A stretch of DNA of 64,000 nt from IMG/VR virus record IMGVR_UViG_3300020172_001405, positions 1 to 64,000 of that record. One strand, given 5' to 3'. Both the position numbers and the translations under genes were made by a program. A model generated the notes under the pieces. It worked only from the letters and a program-made list of their open reading frames with translations. It was not told where the DNA came from and did not search any database. Every line of letters begins with the position of its first letter. The first letter of the stretch is position 1. Below, piece after piece: positions 22,066 through 30,646 of the stretch. This DNA is from a virus.

Positions 22066-24084
22066 TTAAGCAAACTTAATTTCACATATATCGGTTGTAC
22101 AGTATTCCTCTCCAACAGCATCCAACGCATTTCCATTGTAGATAGGCGATAGGTCTATTGGCTTAAGTTTACCGACGTAATTATTATACTCTTCTTCGCT
22201 AATTTCAGTATATGGCTGCTGAGGATATACGTCGTTACCCTTTGGTAAGAATGAGACGGTCTTCAGACGTCCTTCGTACATGTGTAAGATCGTACCTATA
22301 TGCTGTGACTCCGTATCGGTATTAAACGAGAGAGTAACTGAGACTGAATTGTCCGCCCAGTATGCCTGGGCTAAAGCTGCCAGGTTAGCCTTCTCAAAGA
22401 TAGATACGGATTGCTCTGGGCGTACCGGAACCGACTTGATTGGGAAGTATACGACTGCCGTATTGTTTGGATCCGTTACAGAGTCCTCCACTAGGTACTT
22501 AGCCTTTGTAAAGAGTTTTAACATTGGGTCAGACTTAGCGAATCTAATTGAGCGAAGGATGTATTGTCCTCCGATAGGCCAGTGAACTCCCGGAGTTTCT
22601 CCCGCCAGGATTGACACAGTGCCTGAAGGCTTGATACTTGTAGTCTTGATTGACTCTCTGATACATAGCCATTCTGAGTACATCTTGTCCCACTTCTGTA
22701 CTTCAGCGTAGCCGGTATCTAGCCACTCACGTAACTTAGGGAGTCCCTGAGTATCGGCAAATGCCGCCAATCCAGAGGCAGAGCAACCGATGCGGCGGTT
22801 ACGCTGCATGATGGCGTTAGTGCTTGGCCAGTGAGTTGGGATGAGAGTTACTGTCTTTGCGTAGAGATATGCAAACTTGAGTGTACGCATATAGTCTTTA
22901 ATATCTGTATGGCGGTTGATGTAGGTCTCAACGAGAGTACAACATTCGTAAGACTCCAAAGTTTGCTCTGCACATGGGTTATACCCGGCAGCTCTGTAAT
23001 CTTTATTATTCTCAGGATCGACCAGACGGCCGTACTTCCTTGAAACATCCAACCAGATAAATCCAGGCTCACCGTTTAGGGCAATAGCCTCAGTAAATGG
23101 AGAATAGTCCATACCCACAGTTGCCTCTAAAGAGTTATTAGACATCCAACCCCAGCCCGGCTTCTCTGGGTCATAGGAGTTTCTTTCAGGGAATACTGAT
23201 GGATTCTTTAAGTCAACAAAGTCTTTATCATTAGGCTGACCCAAGGCAAGCTCTGCTGAACGACGGACGTTTCCAGATACTACACATACCCCGATAAGGT
23301 TTGCGATATCTACGATGTCCTTTGTAGTTATTTTCTCTCCGGCTCGTCCCTTAAAGAGATTTGTAAGGGACGTGTGGAGTCTTTCAAGTGGCTCTGATCC
23401 AGCTGCTGTACCGCCGAACGTTTTGATTGGTGTGCCTGCTGGACGGATCTCTTTGTAATCAAATACTGGAGTCTTCGAATCTGGTCGTAGGTAGGCATTG
23501 ATGACGAGTGAGACCGACTCAACCCACCCTTCTCTGGTATCTGGGACGACATATGTTTGCTCACCTTCTGGCTTGTAAATTGTAAATTCTTTGTTTACCC
23601 CTTTGGTATCGAACCCGACACCCACGCCCAACATGGACGCTTCCATTAAGAATGTGAATGGGGTTGAGGGGTCGTTCTTGTTCATATCAGATGTGCTAAC
23701 GAAAGCACAGTTCTGTAGAGCGGCTGAGTTCTTGCCCTCCATTACGAATGGGGTACCCATCATCCAAAGACCTCGACCAGGCGGAGTCCACTTTAGGTTG
23801 AACATCCGGTCAAATGCTTCCTGGGCAGAAGCCTGAGCCTGCTGGCCATTCCAGGGAAGTCGATTGTTCTTGCAGTGATCTTTTTGGATGGAGTACATCC
23901 CCTCAATAACTCGTTGGCAGACATCTACCCAAGTTTCTTTAGTTCCATCTTCCTTTAACCGAGAGTAAGTTCTCATAAAAGTGATCTCGCCTACAGAGTT
24001 TCCTCCGGCATCTGTGTAACCCCAAGGGACCTTCTTATCTCTATACGATGCGACAAAATCTTCACTTAAATGAAACGAGAACAC
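22066..24084 (-). CDS. nrdJ: Adenosylcobalamin-dependent ribonucleoside-triphosphate reductase (class II)
   Basis: A monomeric class II reductase of about 672 residues, reducing ribonucleotides to deoxyribonucleotides for phage DNA synthesis with B12. Landmarks: the catalytic Cys pair partner in LQNCAFVST, the radical/active-site segment NPCAEQTLESYECCTLVE, and the C-terminal redox Cys pair EYCTTDICEIKFA. It resembles the Lactobacillus leichmannii type enzyme. The only start-like codons near the beginning are TTG (24099) and GTG (24084); I prefer GTG with GGAG five bases upstream, reading MFSFHLSEDFVASY. A palindrome lies just upstream. Reduction probably uses the thioredoxin encoded at 31.5 kb. 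Confidence 0.92.
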   Translation of the reverse strand: MFSFHLSEDFVASYRDKKVPWGYTDAGGNSVGEITFMRTYSRLKEDGTKETWVDVCQRVIEGMYSIQKDHCKNNRLPWNGQQAQASAQEAFDRMFNLKWTPPGRGLWMMGTPFVMEGKNSAALQNCAFVSTSDMNKNDPSTPFTFLMEASMLGVGVGFDTKGVNKEFTIYKPEGEQTYVVPDTREGWVESVSLVINAYLRPDSKTPVFDYKEIRPAGTPIKTFGGTAAGSEPLERLHTSLTNLFKGRAGEKITTKDIVDIANLIGVCVVSGNVRRSAELALGQPNDKDFVDLKNPSVFPERNSYDPEKPGWGWMSNNSLEATVGMDYSPFTEAIALNGEPGFIWLDVSRKYGRLVDPENNKDYRAAGYNPCAEQTLESYECCTLVETYINRHTDIKDYMRTLKFAYLYAKTVTLIPTHWPSTNAIMQRNRRIGCSASGLAAFADTQGLPKLREWLDTGYAEVQKWDKMYSEWLCIRESIKTTSIKPSGTVSILAGETPGVHWPIGGQYILRSIRFAKSDPMLKLFTKAKYLVEDSVTDPNNTAVVYFPIKSVPVRPEQSVSIFEKANLAALAQAYWADNSVSVTLSFNTDTESQHIGTILHMYEGRLKTVSFLPKGNDVYPQQPYTEISEEEYNNYVGKLKPIDLSPIYNGNALDAVGEEYCTTDICEIKFA

Positions 24085-24109
24085 ACAGACTCCAATCAAA
24101 GGGTAATAG

Positions 24110-24130
24110 CACTGTTATCAGATAACAGCG
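24110..24130. promoter_or_regulatory. Palindrome upstream of nrdJ (operator-like)
   Basis: CTGTTATC-A-GATAACAG is a perfect 8-bp dyad (24112-24128) between the end of the TIM-barrel gene's stop region and the reductase start. A 21-base copy with two differences occurs at 24779-24799 inside the upstream gene. Could be an operator or an RNA hairpin controlling the reductase. Confidence 0.4.
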
Positions 24131-24134
24131 CAGG

Positions 24135-25619
24135 TTAGTTTTCTAGATTATCAGAGAGTATTCTAGTGGTATCTTCCTCAGAAAGCCCATCATTTGGTAG
24201 CTGTTTTAAGGTACTAGCACGGTCTCCGAACAAAGCTGACATTACACCACCAGAGGTTTGACGCTCTACAGTCATTCGAACAAACTCTTTATTTTCTTCA
24301 AGTTCTTTTAATTGCTTGATGATTTTAAACAATCTGTCGATCTCCTGTCCGGTATTTGGGTCAGGGTAACCACCATTTAACTCTTCTGCAAATCGAGCAA
24401 AGGCGACTCTAGAGCCCTGCATTTCAATAATTGCGTTTAAAAGAGCCTTTAATTGTTCTTTAGTCTTAACCTCAAGTGGAAGGTTAAAAGCACATGCTGC
24501 ATCAGGTTTCATTGCCGGACAATTTGCTGCAACGAAGCAAGTATTGCATTGACGTAAAGAAACCCCGCTTGTAGATAAAACTGGAGCCTCTTGTATAACG
24601 TCTCTTCCCGAAGAATCTCTTTCAATTATTGATTTTGTACTTACAGAAAATACTGGTAAAGTACGCATTTCTTCAGGTGTTCTTCCCCTAATTACAGCAG
24701 AATCTTTCCGCACTTCTAGGGGTCTATTATCAGGTTCCGTACCACCTGTTTCCGCAGAACCTGGGTCATCCTTGTACGCACTGTTATCAGATAATAGTGG
24801 GACCATATTCTTATTTAAAGATGCTTCGAGCTGTAGGTATGACCAAATGGCTAACTTAGTAACTTCCTTACTATCGTCCTCCATGATCAAATCAAAATCT
24901 AATCCGGCCTTTTCAATGATAGCTTTGTATCTTGGTCGGGCTTGGTCTTTCATCTTCTTTTGATACCTAACCAAACGAGAGCCGTCCCATACAATCGTCT
25001 CTCCACGCATCATAGGGGATAACCACGATAGGGTGCTAGCCGTGCTCAGAGGCACCTGTCGCAGGTTTGCGGGGTTAGCACAAGCTAATCCGTGGAACGA
25101 AGTGTCAAACTGTGACTTCAACGCTCGTGTGCGTGCTGAAAGGGTTAAATCGGTATCTAGTGTTTCTCCAAGGATAGCTACGTGTTCGTACCCTTGAGAC
25201 AGGCTCATCAAAGCTGGATGTCCTAGGGCACTATTCCAAACTGCCATAAATCGGTCAGTTCCGAAGTCTTCCCAGAAAGATTTTCGTTGTTCATTGATCC
25301 AAGCTGGTCCTAGAGCTCTGGCATCAATTTCTGTGGCCATAAAGATTTTATCTTCATTCGTAACTACCCAATCTTGATACTCTCCCGCGTATTCTTCAAG
25401 TTCTCCCACAGATAGAGACTCTTTATTAACCTGATAGCCGCCCCCATCTACGTAGATGCGGACATCATCTGGGTACTTTTCGGACAAAAGGTATTCTTTG
25501 GTCTTGGGTAGGCCGCGCTTTACCAGGCGCCAGTAATTAATGCCAATATGCTTCACTCCGGCATCAATCAGAAGTTTACGGTGTGATGGGACCTCCCCAC
25601 CTAGAAATACTAGATCCAT
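24135..25619 (-). CDS. TIM-barrel (TGT/DpdA-like, tentative) protein with Cys-rich C-terminal domain
   Basis: The start is ATG at 25619 (MDLVFLGGEVPSHRK), overlapping the previous stop as TAATG. Of 494 residues, the N-terminal ~250 have a TIM-barrel look with YVDGGGYQVN near residue 58 and TEIDAR near residue 98. These recall the D-S-G-G-F-Q and following Asp motifs of tRNA-guanine transglycosylases and phage DpdA, which insert 7-deazaguanines. The C-terminal part has CNTCFVAANCPA...AAC (about 350-370), a four-Cys metal site, then a conserved helical stretch (EMQGSRVAFARFAEELNGGY) known to me from other actinophages without a function. The enzyme assignment is tentative. No preQ0 biosynthesis genes are in the window. 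Confidence 0.45.
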   Translation of the reverse strand: MDLVFLGGEVPSHRKLLIDAGVKHIGINYWRLVKRGLPKTKEYLLSEKYPDDVRIYVDGGGYQVNKESLSVGELEEYAGEYQDWVVTNEDKIFMATEIDARALGPAWINEQRKSFWEDFGTDRFMAVWNSALGHPALMSLSQGYEHVAILGETLDTDLTLSARTRALKSQFDTSFHGLACANPANLRQVPLSTASTLSWLSPMMRGETIVWDGSRLVRYQKKMKDQARPRYKAIIEKAGLDFDLIMEDDSKEVTKLAIWSYLQLEASLNKNMVPLLSDNSAYKDDPGSAETGGTEPDNRPLEVRKDSAVIRGRTPEEMRTLPVFSVSTKSIIERDSSGRDVIQEAPVLSTSGVSLRQCNTCFVAANCPAMKPDAACAFNLPLEVKTKEQLKALLNAIIEMQGSRVAFARFAEELNGGYPDPNTGQEIDRLFKIIKQLKELEENKEFVRMTVERQTSGGVMSALFGDRASTLKQLPNDGLSEEDTTRILSDNLEN

Positions 25620-26083
25620 TATTCCCACCTTCTTAAAGCGCTGTCGGTCATCATTTGAATATTCAATTCTCTTTGAGCTTTTACTTCTTCTTTAAGCTCT
25701 TCCCAAGGGCGAACAGGGCGCTTTCTACGAACAAACGTAGGGGATAAGAATAACATAGTAGGTACCCCAGCATTCATAGCCGCGGCAGACCTGTCTACAT
25801 CACAGTCTACAAATAGCTCAACTTCACCTTGAGATCTAGCATAAGCTAAATGACGCATACGTAAATCTTGCCCCTCAAAAGCTATTCTATTATCATACAA
25901 ATCTGCGTAACCTAAGATTAGGTTAGCTCTACACCAATGCTCAGCTTCTTCAATTGTTCCATCAGTAGCTAACACAACGCGATAGTGCTCGTTCATTACC
26001 CGAAATAGCTTTATACCCGCATGTATAGGATCGCCAGTTTCTGTTCTAAGTACGCCGTCTAGTGAGATAAGTGCTGTTGCCAT
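25619..26083 (-). CDS. HAD-like protein lacking the nucleophile Asp
   Basis: A protein of 154 residues with a HAD-type pattern: motif I region ALISLDGVL (residues 4-12), VVLATDGT (about 36-43) and the late FVDCDVDRSAAAMNAGVPTMLFL. In HAD phosphatases motif I is D-x-D-G; here the first Asp is Ser7 while Asp9 remains. A phosphatase mechanism through an aspartyl intermediate is thus unlikely. It lies between the nucleotidyltransferase and the TIM-barrel gene, abutting or overlapping both. Confidence 0.6.
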   Translation of the reverse strand: MATALISLDGVLRTETGDPIHAGIKLFRVMNEHYRVVLATDGTIEEAEHWCRANLILGYADLYDNRIAFEGQDLRMRHLAYARSQGEVELFVDCDVDRSAAAMNAGVPTMLFLSPTFVRRKRPVRPWEELKEEVKAQRELNIQMMTDSALRRWE

Positions 26084-27001
26084 TTATGGTCTCCGATGTG
26101 TAGCGGCTCTCCTAATCAAGGTTTCAGTGTCGGGCAAAACCATCCCGTATGTTTCTAATTCTTTTTCTTCTTTTGAGCCGTCTTTATAATCTTTTATGGC
26201 TTTCAACGCATGTATTGCTCCAGACTGTTTTCCAGCCTGCCAACGATAATTATTAAAGTCTTCATAGCCGGCACCGATACTGCTGAATGCAACTTTTCTG
26301 CCTTCGTGTATGCTGTCATAGAAAGCAACGGCTTGATCTACTACATCTTCTAGGCGTCGTTGGGCATTGAGCCTGTACGCTGGGTTAGTTGTTACCTGTA
26401 CTTCGTTTAGTGCTTGAGAGTACCTATTGACTAACTCAAGAGCAGTTTCATAATCTTTTTCAGCCTTGTTTTCCCAAGCTCTTGGGTCTGGCTTAGATCT
26501 TGGATTACGGTTTGGCTCTACTGTCCAGGTGTCTGAGGTTAGGTTGTAGGCCGCATACGGATTGATGTCACGTATATCAGACTGAGGATTTACGTAATAA
26601 GTAAGCTCGTAGCCTTCCCAATTCTTAGTCTTTGGCATAAGATCTAGGTTAAAGTCTTTATTAAACATATGGGCAAGCTCATCGTTAGATAGTCCAAGGT
26701 AATCATTGTTGTACTTTCTAAAAGTTACGTAGTCAACACCCACCAAACAATCTAAGTCTGCAGGGTCTCGTGTTGCTGACCACTGATAAGACACCCCAGA
26801 TCCAGCTAACCAAACCGTTGTCCAAGATTCTGGGTTAATATAACGAACCTTTAGGTGCTCATAAAGAAGTCTTTGGATTCCATTACGAACCCAAGGGCGA
26901 AGATGAGTACCTATAAATAATCTAGGGTCAAGCTCTGTTTCAGGCTTGCTGAAGTAGGAGGTATCGCTAGGGGATACGCTTACTTCTGAAAATCTCTCCA
27001 T
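26084..27001 (-). CDS. Nucleotidyltransferase-fold protein
   Basis: A protein of 305 residues. WLAGSGVSYQW...DPADLDCLV (about 64-88) fits the GS-x(n)-D-x-D signature of the pol-beta-like nucleotidyltransferase superfamily, and LDLMPK further on may hold the third acidic residue. Many actinophages carry such a gene, of unknown substrate (tRNA, protein or antibiotic-like small molecule). The C-terminal half is helical. Its stop is immediately before the HAD-like start, suggesting a common pathway. Confidence 0.65.
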   Translation of the reverse strand: MERFSEVSVSPSDTSYFSKPETELDPRLFIGTHLRPWVRNGIQRLLYEHLKVRYINPESWTTVWLAGSGVSYQWSATRDPADLDCLVGVDYVTFRKYNNDYLGLSNDELAHMFNKDFNLDLMPKTKNWEGYELTYYVNPQSDIRDINPYAAYNLTSDTWTVEPNRNPRSKPDPRAWENKAEKDYETALELVNRYSQALNEVQVTTNPAYRLNAQRRLEDVVDQAVAFYDSIHEGRKVAFSSIGAGYEDFNNYRWQAGKQSGAIHALKAIKDYKDGSKEEKELETYGMVLPDTETLIRRAATHRRP

Positions 27002-27022
27002 AGGTACTATTCTTCATCCTCG

Positions 27023-27169
27023 TTAGGTGTATGTCTCAGTTAACCCTTTAACAATGAACTTACAGAACCCAGAAATGTTAAAAATCGGGGTTCCCTGCTC
27101 ATTAAGTACAAACCAAATTTGTTTGCTTTCTAGGAATTGTTTTAAGGCGCCCTTTATAAAGGCATCCAT
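27023..27169 (-). CDS. Small hypothetical protein, 48 aa
   Basis: ATG at 27169 has GGAG upstream and starts four bases after the previous stop. It begins MDAFIKGALKQFLESKQIWF and ends in a hydrophobic/aromatic half. Compact spacing and the ribosome site support it. Function unknown. Confidence 0.5.
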   Translation of the reverse strand: MDAFIKGALKQFLESKQIWFVLNEQGTPIFNISGFCKFIVKGLTETYT

Positions 27170-27172
27170 AAG

Positions 27173-27433
27173 TTACTCCGTTTCGGCAGATTTTTCAAAA
27201 GCTTCAGAAGCTTTTTGATTTGCGGAAGCTAGTTTTACAAGGGTGTACTCAGCTGCGGACTGTGCGTTAAGATCCATTAGCAATTCAGACGTGTAACGTC
27301 GTACTTCTCGCAAAGTTGCAGGTCGCTCTATTTCTACAGAAAATGCCTCTGGATTAGTTTCCAAATATACGTTTCCTTCTGAGTCTATAAGTACTGCAAA
27401 CCCAATAACAAAAGTCTTTTTTTCTTCAACCAT
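27173..27433 (-). CDS. Hypothetical protein
   Basis: A protein of 86 residues, acidic, starting MVEEKKTFVIGFAVLIDSEG; a beta hairpin followed by a long helix. No family is recognised. Confidence 0.5.
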   Translation of the reverse strand: MVEEKKTFVIGFAVLIDSEGNVYLETNPEAFSVEIERPATLREVRRYTSELLMDLNAQSAAEYTLVKLASANQKASEAFEKSAETE

Positions 27434-27441
27434 TTTTATTC

Positions 27442-28026
27442 CTATTCGTTGTACATTCCGGTTTTTTTACGCTGTTGCGTAACTACATGAGTTTTTACTG
27501 GACAAAAATCGCAAAGAAATACATCAGTACCTGCGGACTGTGCTGGCATAGGAAGTCCCGCTTCCTTACGTTCAGCGTGTGTTTTAGGTATAAGGCGCTT
27601 CTTTGAATCTCTCCAGTCAGGGCAGCCGCCTTTAGGGCGGAGATGATCAGAATAACACTTCATAGCATCTTCATAAAAAGTAGCTTTAGTAGTGTAGTAA
27701 TCTGGATCAATATCAGCTAATCCTCCGCCTACGCGGTTTCGGATATTTTTTATAATTTCTTTTCTAAACTTTTCTTGTGCCCAGAGTTTTACGCCAATTC
27801 TAGAAAGAAACCCTGTGTGAGGTATTCCAGCGCTGTTGTGCTTTTCAACAGCTAACTCTAAGAAAATATCATCGTCTGAGTTACCCTCAAAATCAGGCAA
27901 CTCCTCAATTGATTTACAGTTGTAGCAGTAAAGTAATCTAATTTTAGGGCCTTCATCACGAACCTCTACATACTCACCACTTTGATCAGCAGGCATACCG
28001 CCTTGACCTAAAATTGGTACTCCCAT
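27442..28026 (-). CDS. Hypothetical zinc-binding protein
   Basis: A protein of 194 residues. Cys motifs LLYCYNCKS (about 32-40) and FLCDFCPVKTH (about 170-180) with further Cys at KCYSDH and GCPDW suggest two zinc sites bringing the ends together. The middle is helical. A conserved-type actinophage protein of unknown function, located downstream of the small basic proteins. Confidence 0.5.
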   Translation of the reverse strand: MGVPILGQGGMPADQSGEYVEVRDEGPKIRLLYCYNCKSIEELPDFEGNSDDDIFLELAVEKHNSAGIPHTGFLSRIGVKLWAQEKFRKEIIKNIRNRVGGGLADIDPDYYTTKATFYEDAMKCYSDHLRPKGGCPDWRDSKKRLIPKTHAERKEAGLPMPAQSAGTDVFLCDFCPVKTHVVTQQRKKTGMYNE

Positions 28027-28058
28027 AATATTCCTCTCTATAGGAGGAACATCTTACC

Positions 28059-28523
28059 CTATCTTCCGACTTTTCCCTCTTTCCGATTACGGAAAGTGCC
28101 GCGTACATCGGCTTTTTTGCGGGCTGCCTCTAATTGAGCGGGAGTGTAATCAGGCAATCTAGTGACCTTATAGGTACGGCCATTTCTAACCTCTTCAGTA
28201 ACCTCACCTGAAGGTTTGGGAGGAGATTTCTTTCTAACTCTTTTTACTGGAGGCTCAGAGTGCTTAGGGTTTAATTCATCTGCTTCTTGCTCAGTTATAT
28301 GGCCACCCTTTAGTGCAACTCTAACGCTAGAAGCTGTAGGAGTTATTCCAGTAGATTTGTCTCTTGGTGCACGCTTAATTTTTTCTTTTTTAGGGCGGTC
28401 CGCTAACTTTGGATACCTTTTTACCCACCCGGGATCTCCTGGTTTAAGGTTGACATTATCCATGCGCTCTTGTCGTTTTGGACCAGCGCCGAAAAAATAA
28501 TAGATTTTTTGACGCTCAGTCAC
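28059..28523 (-). CDS. Basic hypothetical protein with short helical motif
   Basis: A protein of 154 residues, Lys/Arg/Pro-rich. VALKGGHITEQEADELNP (about 69-86) resembles the motif repeated in the 610-residue protein at 2193-4025 and, loosely, the SHOCT short helical domain. ATGA-coupled to the upstream gene. Probably virion- or nucleic-acid-associated; function unknown. Confidence 0.5.
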   Translation of the reverse strand: MTERQKIYYFFGAGPKRQERMDNVNLKPGDPGWVKRYPKLADRPKKEKIKRAPRDKSTGITPTASSVRVALKGGHITEQEADELNPKHSEPPVKRVRKKSPPKPSGEVTEEVRNGRTYKVTRLPDYTPAQLEAARKKADVRGTFRNRKEGKVGR

Positions 28524-29317
28524 TTGCCTATCCCAATGTCTAGCTCTCCTCTACGACCCTTTGCTTCAAATAGTGCGCGATTTTTATACGCAGGAGATTC
28601 GCTAATTGATAGTGGGTGTGGGGGAACTGCGTCTAGTTGTGCTGTAGTAACTTTGTCCTCGCCAGGTATGCTTCTAATTCTATGTGACATTACTGGAGTA
28701 CTTGCTGCAACTCTTTCCGGATCCATAGCATCTACTATTGCGTTAACAATACTGACTCCAGGTTTTCCTGTGCCAGAGCTGCTCTTAAAACGAGACGGCG
28801 TCTTTTCAACTCTATCGCTTCTAGGGGCAAGGCGTACTGACCTATCTCCAGGCTTTAAAGATCCAGGAATGTTTTCTTCTATGTTAAATTCTGCAGAAGT
28901 TTCTTCATGAGCATCAAAAATATCCGCAACATCTTTTGTCATAGGGGAGCTAGTTGGGATTGGAAGTCCGCGCTTTTTAGCGTTCTTAATTGCAGTCTCT
29001 TTACAGTCGTAGCACATTGGGGCAAAGTGTGTGCCCTTGTCATGAGGAATAGAAACTAAATTTGTACCCTTTTGCTCGCAACTAGTTCCAAAGCAAGCGT
29101 AACGGTCTCTTTGAGCTCCGCCCGTAGCTAACCCAGTACCCTTTGCGGTTTTGTTTCCTTTGTTGCCACGTTTTCCACGTGGTTTACGGGCATAACTTCC
29201 GACCTCAAAGCCAATGCCACCTACAGTGGCTATAGTTTCTCTTACTGAATCTAGGACTGGTCGCCCACCACCAGGTGTTTCGGTCATTAACTCCGAAAAC
29301 TTAGTATCGTCTGCCAT
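28520..29317 (-). CDS. Hypothetical protein with Cys cluster
   Basis: A protein of 265 residues. RYACFGTSCEQKG and PMCYDCKETAI form a C-x5-C...C-x2-C set, likely zinc-binding (about residues 71-102). The remainder is basic and low complexity. Coupled to both neighbours. Function unknown. Confidence 0.5.
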   Translation of the reverse strand: MADDTKFSELMTETPGGGRPVLDSVRETIATVGGIGFEVGSYARKPRGKRGNKGNKTAKGTGLATGGAQRDRYACFGTSCEQKGTNLVSIPHDKGTHFAPMCYDCKETAIKNAKKRGLPIPTSSPMTKDVADIFDAHEETSAEFNIEENIPGSLKPGDRSVRLAPRSDRVEKTPSRFKSSSGTGKPGVSIVNAIVDAMDPERVAASTPVMSHRIRSIPGEDKVTTAQLDAVPPHPLSISESPAYKNRALFEAKGRRGELDIGIGK

Positions 29318-29643
29318 TACAAATTTAACCCGTCAATACTAGGGTAATTTTTAAAATCTTTTGTTACACAAGTAGCGCAGTCTGTCCCAAAATGAGTAAG
29401 TCGAGACCCGCCAGCTGTCGTACCAGGCCCGTGTTGCTTAGAGCCTATGTCTCTTGTAGCGTCTTTTGCCATTAACGATTTTAAGTGCGTGTCAAACCGC
29501 GCTGAAACATCTGCGGGCATTTTCTTTTTACTTCCGCGGTTTACTACCGCATTTTTAACTTTATTTTTTGCAGCACGAAGATCTCTCGCAGCTGGAGAGT
29601 TCTTTATACGTTTAAGGTCACCCTTCAGCGTTCTTTTTGCCAT
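29317..29643 (-). CDS. Small basic hypothetical protein
   Basis: A protein of 108 residues with a Lys/Arg/Ala-rich N-terminal half (MAKRTLKGDLKRIKNSPAAR) and a single C-x2-C (DCATCVTK) near the C-terminus. One of a run of small basic proteins. Function unknown. Confidence 0.5.
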   Translation of the reverse strand: MAKRTLKGDLKRIKNSPAARDLRAAKNKVKNAVVNRGSKKKMPADVSARFDTHLKSLMAKDATRDIGSKQHGPGTTAGGSRLTHFGTDCATCVTKDFKNYPSIDGLNL

Positions 29644-29645
29644 TA

Positions 29646-29918
29646 CTAGTCCGTAGGAAGAGTTTGGTTATAAGTCTTATCTATCATAGGACGACGACCT
29701 AAAGCAGCTTCTGCTTTAAGAGGGTTTACTTTTGTTGGTGACTCAGAGTCAATGAAGTCATAGTTCCAATAAGGATTTAAGCCGCGACGGTTTGCAAGCA
29801 TGATCTCGTCCCCTGTGCCAGGAGCAACAGTTGTGTTAGGACGAACCTTGCGGTACTTGCCGTCTGTTGCGCCTTCGTCCATAGACTTATTAAGTGAGCG
29901 TGATTCATTAGTAGCCAT
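29646..29918 (-). CDS. Small hypothetical protein
   Basis: The start is ATG at 29918 (MATNESRSLNKSMDEG), overlapping the upstream stop as TAATG, with GGGAG eight bases upstream. A longer form from 29933 is less likely. A 90-residue polar protein; function unknown. Confidence 0.5.
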   Translation of the reverse strand: MATNESRSLNKSMDEGATDGKYRKVRPNTTVAPGTGDEIMLANRRGLNPYWNYDFIDSESPTKVNPLKAEAALGRRPMIDKTYNQTLPTD

Positions 29919-30271
29919 TAACGTTTCTCCCAAGTAGTTGCTGAGCGTATACCACTATTATAGTTAGGGTCTGTCTTTTGTTTTTCAATGGTCTTATCTA
30001 ATTTCTTTGCTGCGGTGCGTATAGCCGTCCCTCTATCCACAGGCTGTCCACTAGCAGAGCGCCCTGAATAGCCGTAGTCAGCCTCATATTTAACGTCTTC
30101 ACGGTCATAGTGGTTTTGACGTCTTTCATCATCAGTAGGCGCTGGGCCCGCATCACGAAGTGCGCCTGATTTTGCCATGGCTTGTATTGCGGCAATAGTG
30201 CTTGCACTTCCTCCCTTATCTTTACCAAACTTAAATGGTTTTCTTTTACCTTCACGACGTGGTGGTCTCAT
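29918..30271 (-). CDS. Small basic hypothetical protein
   Basis: A protein of 117 residues, Arg/Lys-rich start (MRPPRREGKRKPFKFGKDKG), otherwise polar with many Asp/Arg/Tyr. Function unknown; part of the basic-protein run. Confidence 0.5.
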   Translation of the reverse strand: MRPPRREGKRKPFKFGKDKGGSASTIAAIQAMAKSGALRDAGPAPTDDERRQNHYDREDVKYEADYGYSGRSASGQPVDRGTAIRTAAKKLDKTIEKQKTDPNYNSGIRSATTWEKR

Positions 30272-30273
30272 TT

Positions 30274-30645
30274 TTATTCGTCCATCTTTCTCTTCTTAAT
30301 AGGTGCGTTTTTACCCCAACCTTTGGACTTTTCAACACGAGGCTTTATTTTTTGGCCCGCTTTTCTTTTTGTATCAACATAGTGGTCACGAGTTTTAGGT
30401 CCGCCACCCATACCACGTTGGCGCTCAACGAACTCTTTGGCATCTTCAACAACTACTTTTCTAGGAAGAACTTTTCGTGCCTCATTAATGGTTCCTTTAA
30501 CCTTGTCTTTAACTTTTTCTAACTTTGGGTGTGCTTCACGCTTTTTTGCGTCTTTTGCCGCAGCTGCCTTCTTACGAGCAGCTTGCTCGCGCTTTGGTAC
30601 GCCAGAAAGATAATCAGTACCTTTATATTTGTCGTTTTTTGGCAT
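30274..30645 (-). CDS. Small very basic hypothetical protein
   Basis: A protein of 123 residues, over a third Lys/Arg with Ala-rich helices (KREQAARKKAAAAKDAKK). No family is recognised. Histone-like or packaging-type charge, but without any diagnostic motif. Confidence 0.5.
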   Translation of the reverse strand: MPKNDKYKGTDYLSGVPKREQAARKKAAAAKDAKKREAHPKLEKVKDKVKGTINEARKVLPRKVVVEDAKEFVERQRGMGGGPKTRDHYVDTKRKAGQKIKPRVEKSKGWGKNAPIKKRKMDE

Positions 30646-30646
30646 T

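Noticed and set aside
24135-25619. Firm assignment as DpdA or queuine transglycosylase
   Set aside because: Only two short motifs are similar, and no companion preQ0 genes are present; left as tentative.
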